64,000 nt of DNA from Lysobacter sp. Root76. GTDB lineage: Bacteria > Pseudomonadota > Gammaproteobacteria > Xanthomonadales > Xanthomonadaceae. The DNA lies in contig NZ_LMIK01000006.1 in NCBI RefSeq assembly GCF_001428685.1, forward strand, positions 422,809 to 486,808, read 5' to 3'. The notes beneath the pieces were generated by a model that was given only the letters and a program-made list of their open reading frames with translations, was not told the DNA's origin and did no database searches. Position 1 is the stretch's first letter. Every line of letters starts with the position of its first letter. The position numbers were made by a program, and so were the translations under genes. Below, piece after piece: positions 47,240 to 57,717 of the stretch.

Positions 47240-48383
47240 CGCGATCGGCGTACGCCTGCTGCCCGAGCTCTCGTCCCTGGCGCCCGCGCACTGGGACGCG
47301 CTGCACGACGGCCGCAACCCCTTCCTCGCCCACGCCTTCCTGTCCGGGCTGGAACGGCACGGCTGCCTGCGCGAGGACTGGGGCTGGACCCCGCAGCACC
47401 TGAGCCTGTGGCGCGGCGACGAGCTGATCGCGGCCGCGCCGGCCTACCTCAAGGCCAATTCGCACGGCGAGTTCGTGTTCGACCACGCCTGGGCCCATGC
47501 CTACGCCCAGCACGGTCTGGATTACTTTCCCAAGTGGCTGTGCGCGGTGCCCTACTCGCCGGTGACCGGGCCGCGCCTGCTCGCCCGCAACGACCACGAC
47601 CGGCGCCTGCTGGTCGAGGCCATGGCCGCGCTGACCCAGCGCCAGGGCCTGTCTTCCGCGCACGTGAACTTCCACCGCGAGGACGAGGATGCGCTGTTCG
47701 GCGACGACTGGCTGCAGCGCAGCGACGTCCAATACCACTGGCGCAATCCGCCCGCCGCCGAGGGGCCGGCCTGGCGCGACTTCGACGGCTTCCTGGCTGC
47801 GTTCGACCACAAGCACCGCAAGAACATCCGCCAGGAACGCGCCAAGGTCGCGCGCGCCGGCGTGCGCTTCCGCACCGTCGAAGGCGGCGACGCCAGCGAG
47901 GCCGAACTGGCGCTGATGCACGGCTTCTACCTGCGCACCTTCGCCGACTACGGCAACCACCCGGCGCTGACCCTGGAGTTCCTGCATCACCTGGCCCGCA
48001 CGATGCCGCGGTCGCTGGTGATCTTCCTGGCCGAAATCGACGGCCGCGCCATCGCCGGCGCACTGTGCCTGCGCGGCGGAAACACCCTGTACGGCCGCTA
48101 CTGGGGCGCCGACGCGGCGCTACCGGGGCTGCATTTCGAAACCTGCTACTACCAGGGCATCGACTACTGCCTGCGCGAGGGCCTGACCTGCTTCGAGCCC
48201 GGCGCGCAGGGCGAACACAAGCTCGCGCGCGGCTTCCTGCCTACGTTCGTGCGCAGCCGGCATTGGATCGCCCACGAAGGTTTCCGCGCGGCGCTGGCGC
48301 CCTGGTGCCGCGAGGAGCGCGCCTCGATCCGCGGCTACGCGCGCACCCTCGCCGCGCACAGTCCGTTCAAGCAGGTCGACTGA
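47217..48383 (+). CDS. FemX/GNAT-like protein of the DUF482 (peptidogalycan) family
   Basis: A 388-residue protein with tandem GNAT-like folds of the DUF482 type: NPFLAHAFLSGLERHGC near the N terminus, HYAWAHAYA-like FDHAWAHAYAQHG, KHRKNIRQERAKV and FEPGAQGEHKLARGFLP as the family signature. Members are annotated as peptidoglycan-related aminoacyl transferases, without firm biochemistry. ATG 47217 lies inside the preceding gene, overlap 23 bases, so expression is likely coupled. Confidence 0.88.
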   Translation: MSTDAATDAIGVRLLPELSSLAPAHWDALHDGRNPFLAHAFLSGLERHGCLREDWGWTPQHLSLWRGDELIAAAPAYLKANSHGEFVFDHAWAHAYAQHGLDYFPKWLCAVPYSPVTGPRLLARNDHDRRLLVEAMAALTQRQGLSSAHVNFHREDEDALFGDDWLQRSDVQYHWRNPPAAEGPAWRDFDGFLAAFDHKHRKNIRQERAKVARAGVRFRTVEGGDASEAELALMHGFYLRTFADYGNHPALTLEFLHHLARTMPRSLVIFLAEIDGRAIAGALCLRGGNTLYGRYWGADAALPGLHFETCYYQGIDYCLREGLTCFEPGAQGEHKLARGFLPTFVRSRHWIAHEGFRAALAPWCREERASIRGYARTLAAHSPFKQVD

Positions 48384-48432
48384 GCGGCCGCGCCCGCTGC
48401 GGCCGCGTCCGAACTCGGCGATCATCGTCGCG

Positions 48433-49224
48433 ATGAATCCCCTGCCCGCGCTGCTGTCCGCCGATCCCGAGGCGCCGTTCCCGCCGCACGAGCGCGCTCT
48501 GCGCCAGCCCGAGGGACTGCTCGCGCTCGGCGGCGACCTGTCGCCGGCGCGGCTACTCAACGCCTATCGCCACGGCGTCTTCCCCTGGTACTCCGATGAC
48601 CAGCCGATCCTGTGGTGGAGCCCGGACCCGCGCACCGTGTTCCGCAGCGACGGCGTGCGCCTGTCGTCGAAGTTCCGCCGCCAGCTGCGCCGCAGCGACT
48701 GGCGGGTGCGCGCCGACACCGCCTTCGCCGAGGTCATCGAGGCCTGCGCGCGCATGCCCCGACCGGGCCAGGACGGCACCTGGATCACCGAGGAAATGCT
48801 CGCCGCCTACCTGCGGCTGCACCGGCTCGGCCATGCCCACTCGGTCGAGGTCTACGACGGCGAGCGCCTCGCCGGCGGCATCTACGGGGTCGCGATCGGG
48901 CGCATGTTCTTCGGCGAAAGCATGGTCTCGCTGCAGTCCGGCGGTTCCAAGGTTGCGCTGGCGGCGCTGGCGCGGCGCCTGCACGCCTGGGGCTGGCCGC
49001 TGCTGGACGCCCAGGTCGAGAACGAGCACCTGCTCAGCCTGGGCGCCGAACTCTGGCCGCGGCCGCGCTTCCTGGCCGCGATCGCCGAGCTGACCGGCGC
49101 CGGGCTCAGCCCGGACTCCTGGAGCGAGCGCTTTGGAGACCGCCCCGCCCGGGAGCTGGCCGACGCGCTACCGCCGTCCCTGGCCGCAGACGACCCGGAC
49201 CGCTACGACCCTGGCACCGATTAA
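48433..49224 (+). CDS. aat: leucyl/phenylalanyl-tRNA-protein transferase
   Basis: A 263-residue enzyme that adds Leu or Phe from tRNA to proteins with N-terminal Lys or Arg, targeting them to ClpS-ClpAP. Signatures: LLNAYRHGVFPWYSDDQPILWWSPDPR, WITEEMLAAYLRLH and GRMFFGESMVSLQSGGSK. ATG 48433 gives the usual N terminus. It is functionally linked to the clpS and clpA genes encoded 2-4 kb away. Confidence 0.97.
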   Translation: MNPLPALLSADPEAPFPPHERALRQPEGLLALGGDLSPARLLNAYRHGVFPWYSDDQPILWWSPDPRTVFRSDGVRLSSKFRRQLRRSDWRVRADTAFAEVIEACARMPRPGQDGTWITEEMLAAYLRLHRLGHAHSVEVYDGERLAGGIYGVAIGRMFFGESMVSLQSGGSKVALAALARRLHAWGWPLLDAQVENEHLLSLGAELWPRPRFLAAIAELTGAGLSPDSWSERFGDRPARELADALPPSLAADDPDRYDPGTD

Positions 49225-49311
49225 CAACATTTTTGCACCGCGGGTCCCGGCGTGGCACAATGCCGGGCTTCGCGGGCGCGAAACGCCCGTTCTTCCTCAT
49301 TCAGGAAACAC

Positions 49312-49530
49312 ATGGCAAAAGATGACGTGATCGAATTCGAGGGCACGGTGGCGGAAACCCTTCCGAACACCATGTTCCGCGTGCGCCTCGAAAACGGGCA
49401 CGAGATCATCGCCCATATCTCGGGACGGATGCGCAAGAACTACATCCGCATCCTGACCGGCGACAAGGTCAAGGTCGAAATGACCCCTTACGACCTGACC
49501 AAGGGCCGCATCACCTATCGCATGAAGTAA
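49312..49530 (+). CDS. infA: translation initiation factor IF-1
   Basis: A 72-residue S1/OB-fold protein, [19 protein letters not shown] at the start and GRITYRMK at the end, the exact family length. Binds the ribosomal A site during initiation. Preceded by AGGAAA and followed by a strong terminator. It follows aat as in many gammaproteobacteria. Confidence 0.98.
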   Translation: MAKDDVIEFEGTVAETLPNTMFRVRLENGHEIIAHISGRMRKNYIRILTGDKVKVEMTPYDLTKGRITYRMK

Positions 49531-49557
49531 TCGCGATAACGCGGTAAACGAGCAAAG

Positions 49558-49580
49558 AAGCGGCCGATGGCCGCTTTTTT
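49558..49580 (+). terminator. rho-independent terminator after infA
   Basis: AAGCGGCC-gat-GGCCGCTT followed by a run of T (TTTTTT counting the stem), 28 bases after the infA stop. Confidence 0.85.
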
Positions 49581-50027
49581 CGTTTTTGCGGCGGGCCGCG
49601 CTCCGGCTTGGCACAGCGATCCTGGCACCGCCGCTGCAACCCAATCGCACGCCCGGGCATCCAGACATGCATGCCGGGCCACCCACACCACCGGCCGCGC
49701 CGCTCGCCTGCGATGACGAACGGTTCGGCCGCCTGCGCGCCGCGCGTTGGCGCTCGCCTGCGCGCTGTCGCTAGCGGCCGCTTTCGATTCGTCGGCGCCC
49801 GTTCCGATTCGCACCCGTCGCGGCCCGCCCCGTCGCAAGACGGCTTGCGCCGCGCAACGGCCGGCGCAGCATGCGCCCTGCAAACCCGTATTTCGTCTGC
49901 CGATGTTCGCGGCGAGTCGTATCCAAGCATGCACGGTGCCGGAGGTCATGGCGACTTCCTCCAGATTCGTCGCACACCGCACGTCGTTAGCTTGATAACC
50001 ACCCGATCCCCAACAAGGAGCTGTGCC
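49581..50027. other. 450-bp interval without a recognisable gene
   Basis: Only incoherent overlapping frames on both strands; no RNA gene or repeat was recognised. The last bases carry the AAGGAG ribosome-binding site of the next gene. Confidence 0.45.
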
Positions 50028-50387
50028 ATGCGTCATACCCACCGACTTTCCCTGCTCATCGCGCTCGGCCTGTGCGCGATCAGCGCGCCGGCCCTGGCCG
50101 GCGACGCGATCCAGGACTGCGTGGACCTCAGCGGCTCGCAACAGGTCTCGCGCTTCGGCACTCAGTACGTATTGGTCGCCGATGGCGACACCTATTACCG
50201 CCTCAGCGTCGGCAGCTCCTGCGACGGCCTGCCGCTGGCGACCCGCTTCGAACTGTCCGCCGACGGCCAGGGCGGCCGGATCTGCCCCACGGGCACCCGG
50301 GTCAAGACCAACAACGCCAACTGCAAGATCAACGCGGTCGAACGCATCGACGCCGGCGACTACGCGCGCTACACCAAGCGCCGCTGA
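50028..50387 (+). CDS. small secreted protein, DUF6491-like
   Basis: A 119-residue protein with a signal peptide (LSLLIALGLCAISAPALA) and a mature domain GDAIQDCVDLSGSQQVSRFGT with strands around QYVLVADGDTYYRLSV and three Cys (SSCDGL, ICPTG, NCKINAVE), likely one or two disulphides. It resembles DUF6491 proteins of xanthomonads. ATG 50028 has AAGGAG seven bases upstream. Converges with clpA; a shared bidirectional terminator lies between them. Confidence 0.72.
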   Translation: MRHTHRLSLLIALGLCAISAPALAGDAIQDCVDLSGSQQVSRFGTQYVLVADGDTYYRLSVGSSCDGLPLATRFELSADGQGGRICPTGTRVKTNNANCKINAVERIDAGDYARYTKRR

Positions 50388-50510
50388 TCGCAGCCGGGCA
50401 GGATCGGGAACCGCGGGCACGACGGTCGCGAGACCGTCCGGTTCGCATGGGTGCCTGAGCCAGGCGATACGTCCTGGCTCAGAGATGCGCGCGAAACCCG
50501 CGCGCAAACG

Positions 50511-50538
50511 AAACAGGCGGCCACTCGGCCGCCTGTTT
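50511..50538. terminator. bidirectional terminator between a small secreted-protein gene and clpA
   Basis: AAACAGGCGGCC-actc-GGCCGCCTGTTT, twelve perfect base pairs, with TTTTCGTTT after it on the plus strand and a TTTCGTTT run on the minus strand. Confidence 0.85.
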
Positions 50539-50605
50539 TCGTTTATCGATGAGCGCGCCGCCCGGGCAGCGCGCCCCGATCACACTGTCTGATCAAGCCG
50601 CCTGA

Positions 50606-52888
50606 TCACACCGTCACCGGCAACAGCTTCTCCGGCTCGGCCTGGGACTCGACCACCAGTTCGTCGTCTTTGACGTCGATGCTGACGCGGCCGCCTCCGA
50701 TCAGCTTGCCGAACAGCAGCTCGTCGGCGAGCGGGCGCTTGATCTTGTCCTGGATCACCCGCGCCATCGGGCGTGCGCCCATCAGCGGATCGAAGCCGTG
50801 CTGGGCCAGCCAGTCGCGCGCGGTCGGGGTCGCGCTGAGGGTGACGTTCTTCTCGTGCAACTGCGCTTCCAGTTCGATCAGGAACTTGTCGACCACGCGC
50901 AGGATGTGATCGAAGCCCAGCGCCTGGAACTGCACCACCGCGTCGAGGCGGTTGCGGAATTCCGGGGTGAAGCTGCGCCGGATCACTTCCATGGCGTCGG
51001 TCGAATGGTCCTGCTGGGTGAAGCCGATCGTGCGCCGCGCCGCCTGCGCCGCGCCGGCGTTGGTGGTCATCACCAGGATCACGTTCTTGAAGTTGGCCTC
51101 GCGACCGTTGGTATCGGTCAGCGTGCCGCGGTCCATGACCTGCAACAGGATGTTGAAGATGTCCGGATGCGCCTTCTCGACCTCGTCCAGCAGCAGCACG
51201 CAATGCGGGGTCTTGACGATCTTCTCGGTGAGCAGGCCGCCCTGGTCGAAACCGACGTAGCCCGGAGGCGCGCCGATCAGGCGGCTGACCGAATGCGGTT
51301 CCATGTACTCGGACATGTCGAAGCGCACCAGCTCGATGCCCAGCTGCAGCGCGAGCTGCTTGGTGACCTCGGTCTTGCCCACGCCGGTCGGGCCGGCGAA
51401 CAGGAAGTTGCCGATCGGCTTGTCCGGGTTGCCCAGGCCCGAGCGCGCGAGCTTGATCGCGGCGGTCAGGGTGTCGATCGCCGGATCCTGGCCGAAGATC
51501 ACCATCTTGAGGTTGCGCTCGAGGTTGCGCAGCACGTCCTTGTCGCTGGCCGAGACCTGCTTGGTCGGAATCCGCGCCATCTTGGCCACGATGGTCTCGA
51601 TCTCTTCGATGTCGATCAGGCTCTTGCGCACGTTTTCCGGCAGCAGGCGCTGACGCGCGCCGGCCTCGTCGATGACGTCGATGGCCTTGTCCGGCAGCAG
51701 GCGGTCGCCGATGTGCTTGACCGACAGGTCGACCGCGGCCTGCAGCGCCTCGTCGGCGTAGGTCACGCCGTGGTGGGCCTCGTACTTGGGCTTGAGGCCC
51801 TGCAGGATCTCGAAGGTCTCGCCCACGGTCGGCTCGACGATGTCGATCTTCTGGAAGCGCCGCGCCAGCGCGCGGTCCTTCTCGAAGATGCCGCGGTATT
51901 CCTGGAACGTGGTCGAACCGATGCAGCGCAGCTCGCCCGAGGACAGCGCCGGCTTGATCAGGTTGCTCGCGTCCATGGTGCCGCCGCTAGCGGAGCCGGC
52001 GCCGATGATGGTGTGGATCTCATCGATGAACAGCACCGCCTCGGGCAGCTTCTTGAGCTGCGCCAGCACCGCCTTGAGGCGCTTCTCGAAGTCGCCGCGG
52101 TACTTGGTGCCGGCGACCAGGGCGCCCAGGTCGAGCGCGTAGATGGTCGCGTTCTCCAGCACCATCGGCACGTCGCCGTCGACGATGCGCTTGGCCAGGC
52201 CTTCGGCGATCGCGGTCTTGCCCACGCCGGCCTCGCCGACGTACAGCGGGTTGTTCTTGCGCCGGCGGCACAGTACCTGGATGGTGCGCTCGACCTCGTC
52301 GGCGCGGCCGACCAGGGGGTCGATGCGGCCGTCGCGGGCGAGCTGGTTGAGGTTGACCGCGAACTCGGCCAGGGCGTCGGACTTGCCCTCGCCCTCGCCG
52401 CCTTCGGCCGGCTTGGCTTCCCCGTCCTCCTGCTGGCCGCCCGCGTCCTCGGCGCCGTGCTTGGCGATGCCGTGCGACAGGTAATTGACCACGTCCAGGC
52501 GGGCCACGTCCTGCTGGTTGAGGAAATAGACCGCGTGCGAGTCCTTCTCGCCGAAGATCGCCACCAGCACGTTGGCGCCGGTGACCTCCTTCTTGCCGGA
52601 GGACTGGACATGGTAGACCGCGCGTTGCAGCACGCGCTGGAAGCCCAGGGTGGGCTGGGTGTCGCGGTCGACATCCTCGGGCAGCACCGAGACCGAGGTC
52701 GCGATGGCCTGCTCCAGGTCGCTGCGCAAGCGGACGAAGTCGGCGCCGCAGGCCTTGAGCACACCCTCGGCGGAGGGGTTGTCGAGTAGGGCCAGCAGCA
52801 GGTGTTCGACCGTCATGTACTCATGGCGCGCCTCGCGGGCGCGCTTGTAGCACTGGCCGATGCTGTATTCGAGATCCTTGCTGAACAT
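50606..52888 (-). CDS. clpA: ATP-dependent Clp protease ATP-binding subunit ClpA
   Basis: A 760-residue double AAA+ unfoldase. N domain from [15 protein letters not shown]; first ATPase Walker [14 protein letters not shown] and Walker [20 protein letters not shown]; second Walker [13 protein letters not shown] and Walker [28 protein letters not shown]. The ClpP-binding IGL/IGF-type loop region lies in the second domain. ATG 52888 is the family start; a start upstream adds an unrelated 9 residues. Transcribed after clpS, 88 bp away. Confidence 0.97.
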   Translation of the reverse strand: MFSKDLEYSIGQCYKRAREARHEYMTVEHLLLALLDNPSAEGVLKACGADFVRLRSDLEQAIATSVSVLPEDVDRDTQPTLGFQRVLQRAVYHVQSSGKKEVTGANVLVAIFGEKDSHAVYFLNQQDVARLDVVNYLSHGIAKHGAEDAGGQQEDGEAKPAEGGEGEGKSDALAEFAVNLNQLARDGRIDPLVGRADEVERTIQVLCRRRKNNPLYVGEAGVGKTAIAEGLAKRIVDGDVPMVLENATIYALDLGALVAGTKYRGDFEKRLKAVLAQLKKLPEAVLFIDEIHTIIGAGSASGGTMDASNLIKPALSSGELRCIGSTTFQEYRGIFEKDRALARRFQKIDIVEPTVGETFEILQGLKPKYEAHHGVTYADEALQAAVDLSVKHIGDRLLPDKAIDVIDEAGARQRLLPENVRKSLIDIEEIETIVAKMARIPTKQVSASDKDVLRNLERNLKMVIFGQDPAIDTLTAAIKLARSGLGNPDKPIGNFLFAGPTGVGKTEVTKQLALQLGIELVRFDMSEYMEPHSVSRLIGAPPGYVGFDQGGLLTEKIVKTPHCVLLLDEVEKAHPDIFNILLQVMDRGTLTDTNGREANFKNVILVMTTNAGAAQAARRTIGFTQQDHSTDAMEVIRRSFTPEFRNRLDAVVQFQALGFDHILRVVDKFLIELEAQLHEKNVTLSATPTARDWLAQHGFDPLMGARPMARVIQDKIKRPLADELLFGKLIGGGRVSIDVKDDELVVESQAEPEKLLPVTV

Positions 52889-52976
52889 GGGAGGGGGCCT
52901 CCAGAACGTATGCACCCAAGGTGGGGCCGGCCGGCGGTTTTTCCATCCCCGTCGTCGCGGAGCTACGGCTGTCGTT

Positions 52977-53297
52977 TTAGGCTTTTTCCATCGTGCACAG
53001 CAAGGGGTGCTGGTGCAGCCTTGAAAATTCGTTCACCTGCGCCACCTTGGATTCGGCGACCTCGCGCGTGAAGACGCCGCAAACCCCGCGCCCGCGGGTA
53101 TGCACGTGCAGCATGATCTGGGTCGCTTTTTCGGCGTTCATCGGGAAAAAGCGCATCAGCACCTCCACCACGAAGTCCATCGGGGTGTAATCGTCGTTCA
53201 GCAGCAGCACGGAATACAGAGGCGGCCGGGCGACTTCCGGCTTCCCCGTCTCCACCAGTACGCCATGGCTGTGTTCGTGTTCGGTTTGTTTGGACAT
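52977..53297 (-). CDS. clpS: ATP-dependent Clp protease adapter ClpS
   Basis: A 106-residue adaptor that hands N-degron substrates to ClpA. The signature [16 protein letters not shown] with the Asp-Asp pair binding the N-terminal amino group is intact, followed by [22 protein letters not shown] 53297 gives the family length and an acidic N-terminal tail ([10 protein letters not shown]). It is the upstream gene of the clpS-clpA pair. Confidence 0.97.
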   Translation of the reverse strand: MSKQTEHEHSHGVLVETGKPEVARPPLYSVLLLNDDYTPMDFVVEVLMRFFPMNAEKATQIMLHVHTRGRGVCGVFTREVAESKVAQVNEFSRLHQHPLLCTMEKA

Positions 53298-53406
53298 ACG
53301 TAAATTATACGGCCGGCAGGCCGTTGGCCGTGGACGCCCGAGAGCGTGGCACTGCAAAATGGCGCCACTGCTGCTCCTTCCCAACCCTGAAGAGAAAGGA
53401 ATCCCG

Positions 53407-53928
53407 ATGCGCCTTACCGCCCTGGCCCTACCCGCTGCGCTGGCCGCCGCCCTGCTGCTGCCCGCCGCCGCCCAGGCCGCCAGCAACAAGGCTCAAGCCG
53501 ACGAAGCCCAGCATTCGACCGCCGCCGACCCGCGCATCGCCAAGCAGCTCGACGGCTTGGGCTACAAGTACGAGGTGGACGAGGACGGCGATTACAAGCT
53601 GACCTTCGAGATGGACGACGACCGCAGCCAGCTGGGCTTCGTGATCTCGCGCACCGAAAGCTACGGCAAGCACAAGGTGCGCGAAGTCTGGGCCCCGGCC
53701 TACCGCTCCGAGAACGACGCGTTCCCGGCCGATCTGGCCAACAAGCTGCTCGAAGACAGCCAGTCCAGCAAGATGGGCGGCTGGGTCAAGCAGGGCAACA
53801 TGGCCGTATTCGTGGTCAAGCTGCGCGCCGACGCCCCGGCCGAGGAACTCGACGACGCCCTCGATTACGCCCTGCGCGCGGCCGACCTGATGGAAGCCGA
53901 GCTGACCCCGGGCAAGGACGAGTTCTGA
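53407..53928 (+). CDS. secreted protein of unknown function
   Basis: A 173-residue protein with a signal peptide ([22 protein letters not shown]) and a mature domain containing [40 protein letters not shown] and [19 protein letters not shown]. The beta-rich core with a C-terminal helix resembles YbjN-type folds but I would not assert the family. It is divergent from clpS and its stop overlaps the next start in TGATG. Confidence 0.7.
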   Translation: MRLTALALPAALAAALLLPAAAQAASNKAQADEAQHSTAADPRIAKQLDGLGYKYEVDEDGDYKLTFEMDDDRSQLGFVISRTESYGKHKVREVWAPAYRSENDAFPADLANKLLEDSQSSKMGGWVKQGNMAVFVVKLRADAPAEELDDALDYALRAADLMEAELTPGKDEF

Positions 53929-54407
53929 TGAGCTACCGCGAGGGCCGCTTCTGGCAGCCGGACGTCACCGTCGCCACGGTGGTGGTCGACGGCGGGCGGT
54001 TGCTCGTGGTCGAGGAAAGGGTCGGCGGACGCCTGGTGATCAACCAGCCCGCCGGCCACCTGGAGCCCGACGAGAGCCTGGTCGACGCGGCCCTGCGCGA
54101 AACCCGCGAGGAAACCGGTTGGGACGTGCGCCTGACCGGCTTCGTAGGTGCTTACCAGTGGAAAGCACCGTTGCAGGCCGACGGCAGCGACGGCCGTCAC
54201 TACCTGCGCTTCGCCTTCGCCGCGGTGCCGGTCGCGCACGATGCGACCCGGCGTCTGGACGAAGGCATCGTGCGCGCCCTGTGGCTGAGCCCGGACGAGC
54301 TCCAGGCCGAGTCCGCACGCCACCGCAGCCCCCTGGTCTGGCGCACCGCCAGCGACTTCCTGGCCGGCCGCCGCCATCCGCTGGACCTGATGCAGCACCT
54401 GGATTGA
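53928..54407 (+). CDS. Nudix hydrolase (NudJ-type)
   Basis: A 159-residue protein with a complete Nudix box: [20 protein letters not shown] then TGWDV. The family NudJ hydrolyses HMP-PP and nucleoside di- and triphosphates. Placed directly before mnmA with a 5-bp gap, the same order as nudJ-mnmA-hflD in enterobacteria. ATG 53928 overlaps the previous stop. Confidence 0.92.
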   Translation: MSYREGRFWQPDVTVATVVVDGGRLLVVEERVGGRLVINQPAGHLEPDESLVDAALRETREETGWDVRLTGFVGAYQWKAPLQADGSDGRHYLRFAFAAVPVAHDATRRLDEGIVRALWLSPDELQAESARHRSPLVWRTASDFLAGRRHPLDLMQHLD

Positions 54408-54412
54408 GCGCA

Positions 54413-55546
54413 GTGGCTTCGGTACGCACCGTGGTGGGCATGTCGGGCGGGGTCGATTCCTCGGTCGCCGCCCTGCTCCTGCGCGATGCGGGCGAGCCCT
54501 GCGCGGGCTTGTTCATGCAGAACTGGGCCGACGACGGCAGCGGCGACTGCCGCGCCGAAGACGACCGCCGCGACGCGGTCGCGGTCTGCGGCCGGCTCGG
54601 CCTGCCGATCCACTTCCGCGATTTCTCCAGCGAGTACTGGGACGGCGTGTTCGCGCACTTCCTGGCCGAGTACGCGGCCGGACGCACGCCCAACCCGGAC
54701 GTGCTGTGCAACCGCGAGATCAAGTTCAAGCATTTCCTCGATGCCGCCCACGAACTGGGCGCCGAATTCATCGCCACCGGCCACTACGCCCGGGTCGACC
54801 ACAGCGGCGGCCGCCACCGGCTGCTGCGCGCGGCCGATCGCGGCAAGGATCAGAGCTATTTCCTGCACCAGCTCGGCCAGGCCCAGCTGGCGGCGACCCG
54901 GTTCCCGCTCGGCGAGCTGATCAAGACCGACGTGCGCGCGATGGCGCAGGCGGCCGGGCTGCCGACCGCGGCCAAGAAGGACTCGACCGGGATCTGCTTC
55001 ATCGGCGAGCGCGACTTCCGCGAGTTCTTGGCGCGTTACCTGCCGGCGCGCCCGGGCGAGATCCGTGCAGTCGACGGCGAACGCGCCGACGGCCGCGTGA
55101 TCGGCACCCACCCCGGCGTTTTCTATTTCACCCTGGGTCAGCGCGAAGGGCTCAACATCGGCGGCGTACGCGGCTACGAGCCGGCGCCGTGGTACGTGGT
55201 CGGCAAGGACGTGGCGGGCAACGTGCTGTACGTGGACCAGGGCAGCGACAGCCGCTGGCTGCGATCGCAGGCGCTGTGGTCGGAGCGTGCGCACTGGATC
55301 GCCGGCGCGCCGCCGGCGCAGCGTTTCGCCTGCACCGCGCAGACCCGCTACCGCCAGCCCGACGAGGCCTGCGAGGTCGAAGTACAAGACGACGGCTGCC
55401 TGCAGGTGCGCTTCGCGCGCCCGCAGCGCGCGGTCACCCCCGGCCAGTCGCTGGTGCTGTACGACGGCGAGGTCTGCCTGGGCGGCGCCGTCATCGCCGC
55501 CACCGACGCGCCGCTGGAACACCATTTGAGGGTCAATGCCGCATGA
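54413..55546 (+). CDS. mnmA: tRNA-uridine 2-thiolase MnmA
   Basis: A 377-residue enzyme that installs the 2-thio group on U34 of tRNA for Lys, Glu and Gln. PP-loop [15 protein letters not shown], first catalytic Cys in [12 protein letters not shown], second Cys in [10 protein letters not shown], and the C-terminal beta barrel with [18 protein letters not shown]. The start is GTG 54413, five bases after the Nudix stop; no in-frame ATG precedes the PP-loop. Overlaps hflD in ATGA. Confidence 0.96.
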   Translation: MASVRTVVGMSGGVDSSVAALLLRDAGEPCAGLFMQNWADDGSGDCRAEDDRRDAVAVCGRLGLPIHFRDFSSEYWDGVFAHFLAEYAAGRTPNPDVLCNREIKFKHFLDAAHELGAEFIATGHYARVDHSGGRHRLLRAADRGKDQSYFLHQLGQAQLAATRFPLGELIKTDVRAMAQAAGLPTAAKKDSTGICFIGERDFREFLARYLPARPGEIRAVDGERADGRVIGTHPGVFYFTLGQREGLNIGGVRGYEPAPWYVVGKDVAGNVLYVDQGSDSRWLRSQALWSERAHWIAGAPPAQRFACTAQTRYRQPDEACEVEVQDDGCLQVRFARPQRAVTPGQSLVLYDGEVCLGGAVIAATDAPLEHHLRVNAA

Positions 55547-56181
55547 GTTCCACCCCTAGCGCCTCCCCCGCCTCCAAGACGATTTCCGAGCGCGTGCTCG
55601 CCCTCGCCGGCCTGGTACAGGCGCTGGCCCAGGTGCGCCGGATCGCCGACACCGGCCAGGCCAACGCCGCGGTGCTGGGCACGGCGCTGGATTCGGTGTT
55701 CCGCATCGACGCCTCCTCGCCGGCGCAGGTCTACGGCGGCGTCGAGGCGCTGCGTCCGGGCCTGGTGCTGCTGCGCGACTACTTCGTGCGCGAGACCAAG
55801 GACGAGCAACTGCCGCGATTGGCGCTGGCGGTGATGCAGCTGGAACGCCGCTTCGTGCGCGATCACGACATGGCACAGCGCGTGCAGGCCGGCATCCTCG
55901 CCCAGTCCGGCGCGGCCGAACGCCTTGGCAGCGGCCATCCGGACGTGCTCGCCGGGCTCGGCGGCCTTTACGCGGAAACCCTCAGCCACCTGCGCCCGCG
56001 CGTGCTGGTGCAGGGCAATCCGCATTATCTGGGCCAGGCCAGCGTGGTCGCCGAAGTGCGCGCGGTGCTGCTGGCGGCGGTGCGTTCGGCGGTGCTGTGG
56101 CGCCAGCTCGGCGGCAGCTTGTGGGATTTCCTGCTGCGTCGGCGCGACATGATCGCCGCGCTCAACCGGTACCTCGACTAG
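55543..56181 (+). CDS. hflD: high-frequency lysogenization protein HflD homologue
   Basis: A 212-residue mostly helical protein of the HflD (DUF489) family. [21 protein letters not shown] at the N terminus and [14 protein letters not shown] in the second half are typical. Its peripheral membrane role is poorly understood; in E. coli it binds phage CII. The gene always follows mnmA in this operon type. ATG 55543 overlaps the mnmA stop by four bases. Confidence 0.95.
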   Translation: MSSTPSASPASKTISERVLALAGLVQALAQVRRIADTGQANAAVLGTALDSVFRIDASSPAQVYGGVEALRPGLVLLRDYFVRETKDEQLPRLALAVMQLERRFVRDHDMAQRVQAGILAQSGAAERLGSGHPDVLAGLGGLYAETLSHLRPRVLVQGNPHYLGQASVVAEVRAVLLAAVRSAVLWRQLGGSLWDFLLRRRDMIAALNRYLD

Positions 56182-56392
56182 ACCCTAGGCTGCGCTAAGC
56201 CGCACCGCACCGCACCGCGCCAGCGGAACCAGCGGCGCGTCGTGAACGGTCGCGACGATGCGGTCGGCACCGCAGCCTACGTCGATCGCGCCTCGCGACG
56301 CTCAACGGGCATCTCGATTGGGCGGTGGTGGGCCGCAGGGCGCGGCAAAGCGCGCCGCACCGGTGAAATCAACGACGCGGCGCGCTCGGGCC

Positions 56393-56515
56393 TTAGAGGC
56401 CGGCGCCGCTGCCTTGGGCCCAGGCCCAGGCCACCGCAGCGATCAGGGTCAAGCCCAACGTCCAGCGCAAGGCGCGGTCGAGCCGGTCGGCTCGGGCAGT
56501 TTTGACGGTTTTCAT
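56393..56515 (-). CDS. very small membrane protein (40 residues)
   Basis: Minus-strand frame from ATG 56515 to TAA 56393-56395: a basic head MKTVKTARADRLDRALR, one membrane helix LTLIAAVAWAWAQG and a short Gly-rich end. GGGGGA eight bases before the ATG is a good ribosome-binding site. It stands in an otherwise empty 690-bp gap between hflD and the HAD gene. It is too short for the family to be recognised. Confidence 0.5.
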   Translation of the reverse strand: MKTVKTARADRLDRALRWTLGLTLIAAVAWAWAQGSGAGL

Positions 56516-56867
56516 GGCATTCCCCCTGTGCGTGCAAATCACACACCAGCACGCGTTTTGCATCTGCGAATGCCGTCACGTCGCCGTGCGGCTCAACGCC
56601 GCGGAATGCGACGTGCTTCGCGTCTTCGCATCGCGGTCCTGCGGCGATGCGTCCTTCATATGAAGAATACGCCGTGCAACTGAAACGCCGGCCAAATCCG
56701 CGCTCATCGCGATACGCATGCGGATGCCATGCGCGATCTTGGCTTTCATCGCGATGCGTGCATGGATATCAGGCGCGGCCTCACCGGCGCTGGCGATGCG
56801 GTTCGCGGCTCATCCGCATCCCCCGGCGCGGCGGCACCGCGTCCGGGCTTGCCTTCAGGCGAGGTTC
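56516..56867. other. gap with repeated ATCGCGAT motifs, no gene
   Basis: No gene recognised. CATCGCGAT recurs twice (near 56706-56714 and 56747-56755) and ATGCG words are frequent, so the stretch has locally repetitive sequence of unclear meaning. Confidence 0.35.
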
Positions 56868-57497
56868 TCAGACCGCGTCCAGCGCGGCCAGGACGCCGCC
56901 GAGGTCCGCGATCGTGTCGCCCGCAACGTCGCCGGCCCTGGGCCCCTCGCGGCGCAGCAACAGGCTGCGCATGCCATAGCGACGCGGCCCGTGCAGGTCG
57001 GCCTCCGGGGTGTCGCCGACCATCAGCACCTGCCCGGGTTCACAGCTCAGCTGGCGGCAGACGTGCGCATAGATGGCCGGCTCGGGCTTGATCGCGCCGA
57101 CCTCGAAGCTCCAGGCATAGGCGTCCAGTGCCGGCAACAGGCGCAACACCGGCGCCGCGTAGGGCGCCGCCAGGTTGGAGCACAGGCCGAGCTTCAGGCC
57201 GCGCGCAGCCAGGGCCTGCAGCACCGCCAGCGAATCGGGAAACAGGCGCACCGACGCCAGCTCGGCTTGTAGATCGCGCTCCAGCGCGGCCAGCTCCGGC
57301 GCGGACAGATCGGCCCCCAGCAGCGCAGCGACGCCGGCCAGGTCGACGTCCCGGCTCATGATCGCCGCCGCGTCGCCGGCCTGACGCGCGCGCCCCGCCG
57401 CTTCCATGCGCGCCAGCAGCGCGCGGTACGGCGCACGTCGCTCGTCTATGCGCACCAGAGTGCCGTACACGTCGAACACCACCGCCCGTATCGTCAT
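56868..57497 (-). CDS. HAD-superfamily hydrolase
   Basis: A 209-residue haloacid-dehalogenase-type phosphatase. Motif I VVFDVYGTLV (nucleophile Asp is the first D), motif II in LCSNLA, motif III Lys in EVGAIKPEPAIYAHV and motif IV GDTPEADLHGPRRYGM. A helical cap (residues 15-90) is of the C1 type. Substrate unknown. ATG 57497 places motif I at the usual distance; the frame is open further upstream without similarity. It is the last clearly chromosomal gene before the cassette array. Confidence 0.9.
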   Translation of the reverse strand: MTIRAVVFDVYGTLVRIDERRAPYRALLARMEAAGRARQAGDAAAIMSRDVDLAGVAALLGADLSAPELAALERDLQAELASVRLFPDSLAVLQALAARGLKLGLCSNLAAPYAAPVLRLLPALDAYAWSFEVGAIKPEPAIYAHVCRQLSCEPGQVLMVGDTPEADLHGPRRYGMRSLLLRREGPRAGDVAGDTIADLGGVLAALDAV

Positions 57498-57717
57498 CAC
57501 GAATCCGCCTGCAACCGGACGCCAGCCTAACGCGCCACGCGCCCACGGCCGAGGGTAGCGGCCACCATGCGCCTCGATCCCCACGCGATCTACTTAGGGC
57601 GAGCCCGGGCTCAGTATCGCCATCTCCAAATCGCATCGCCCTGCCCGCCCCTCGCCCAGGACGGTCCAGCCCTGCGCAGCGGCGACCTGAGCGCTTGGTG
57701 CGAAAGGCGGCAAGCGC

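Noticed and set aside
50798..52789. 663-codon plus-strand frame opposite clpA
   Set aside because: It is an antisense shadow of a clear clpA gene; long empty antisense frames are expected in this GC-rich DNA.
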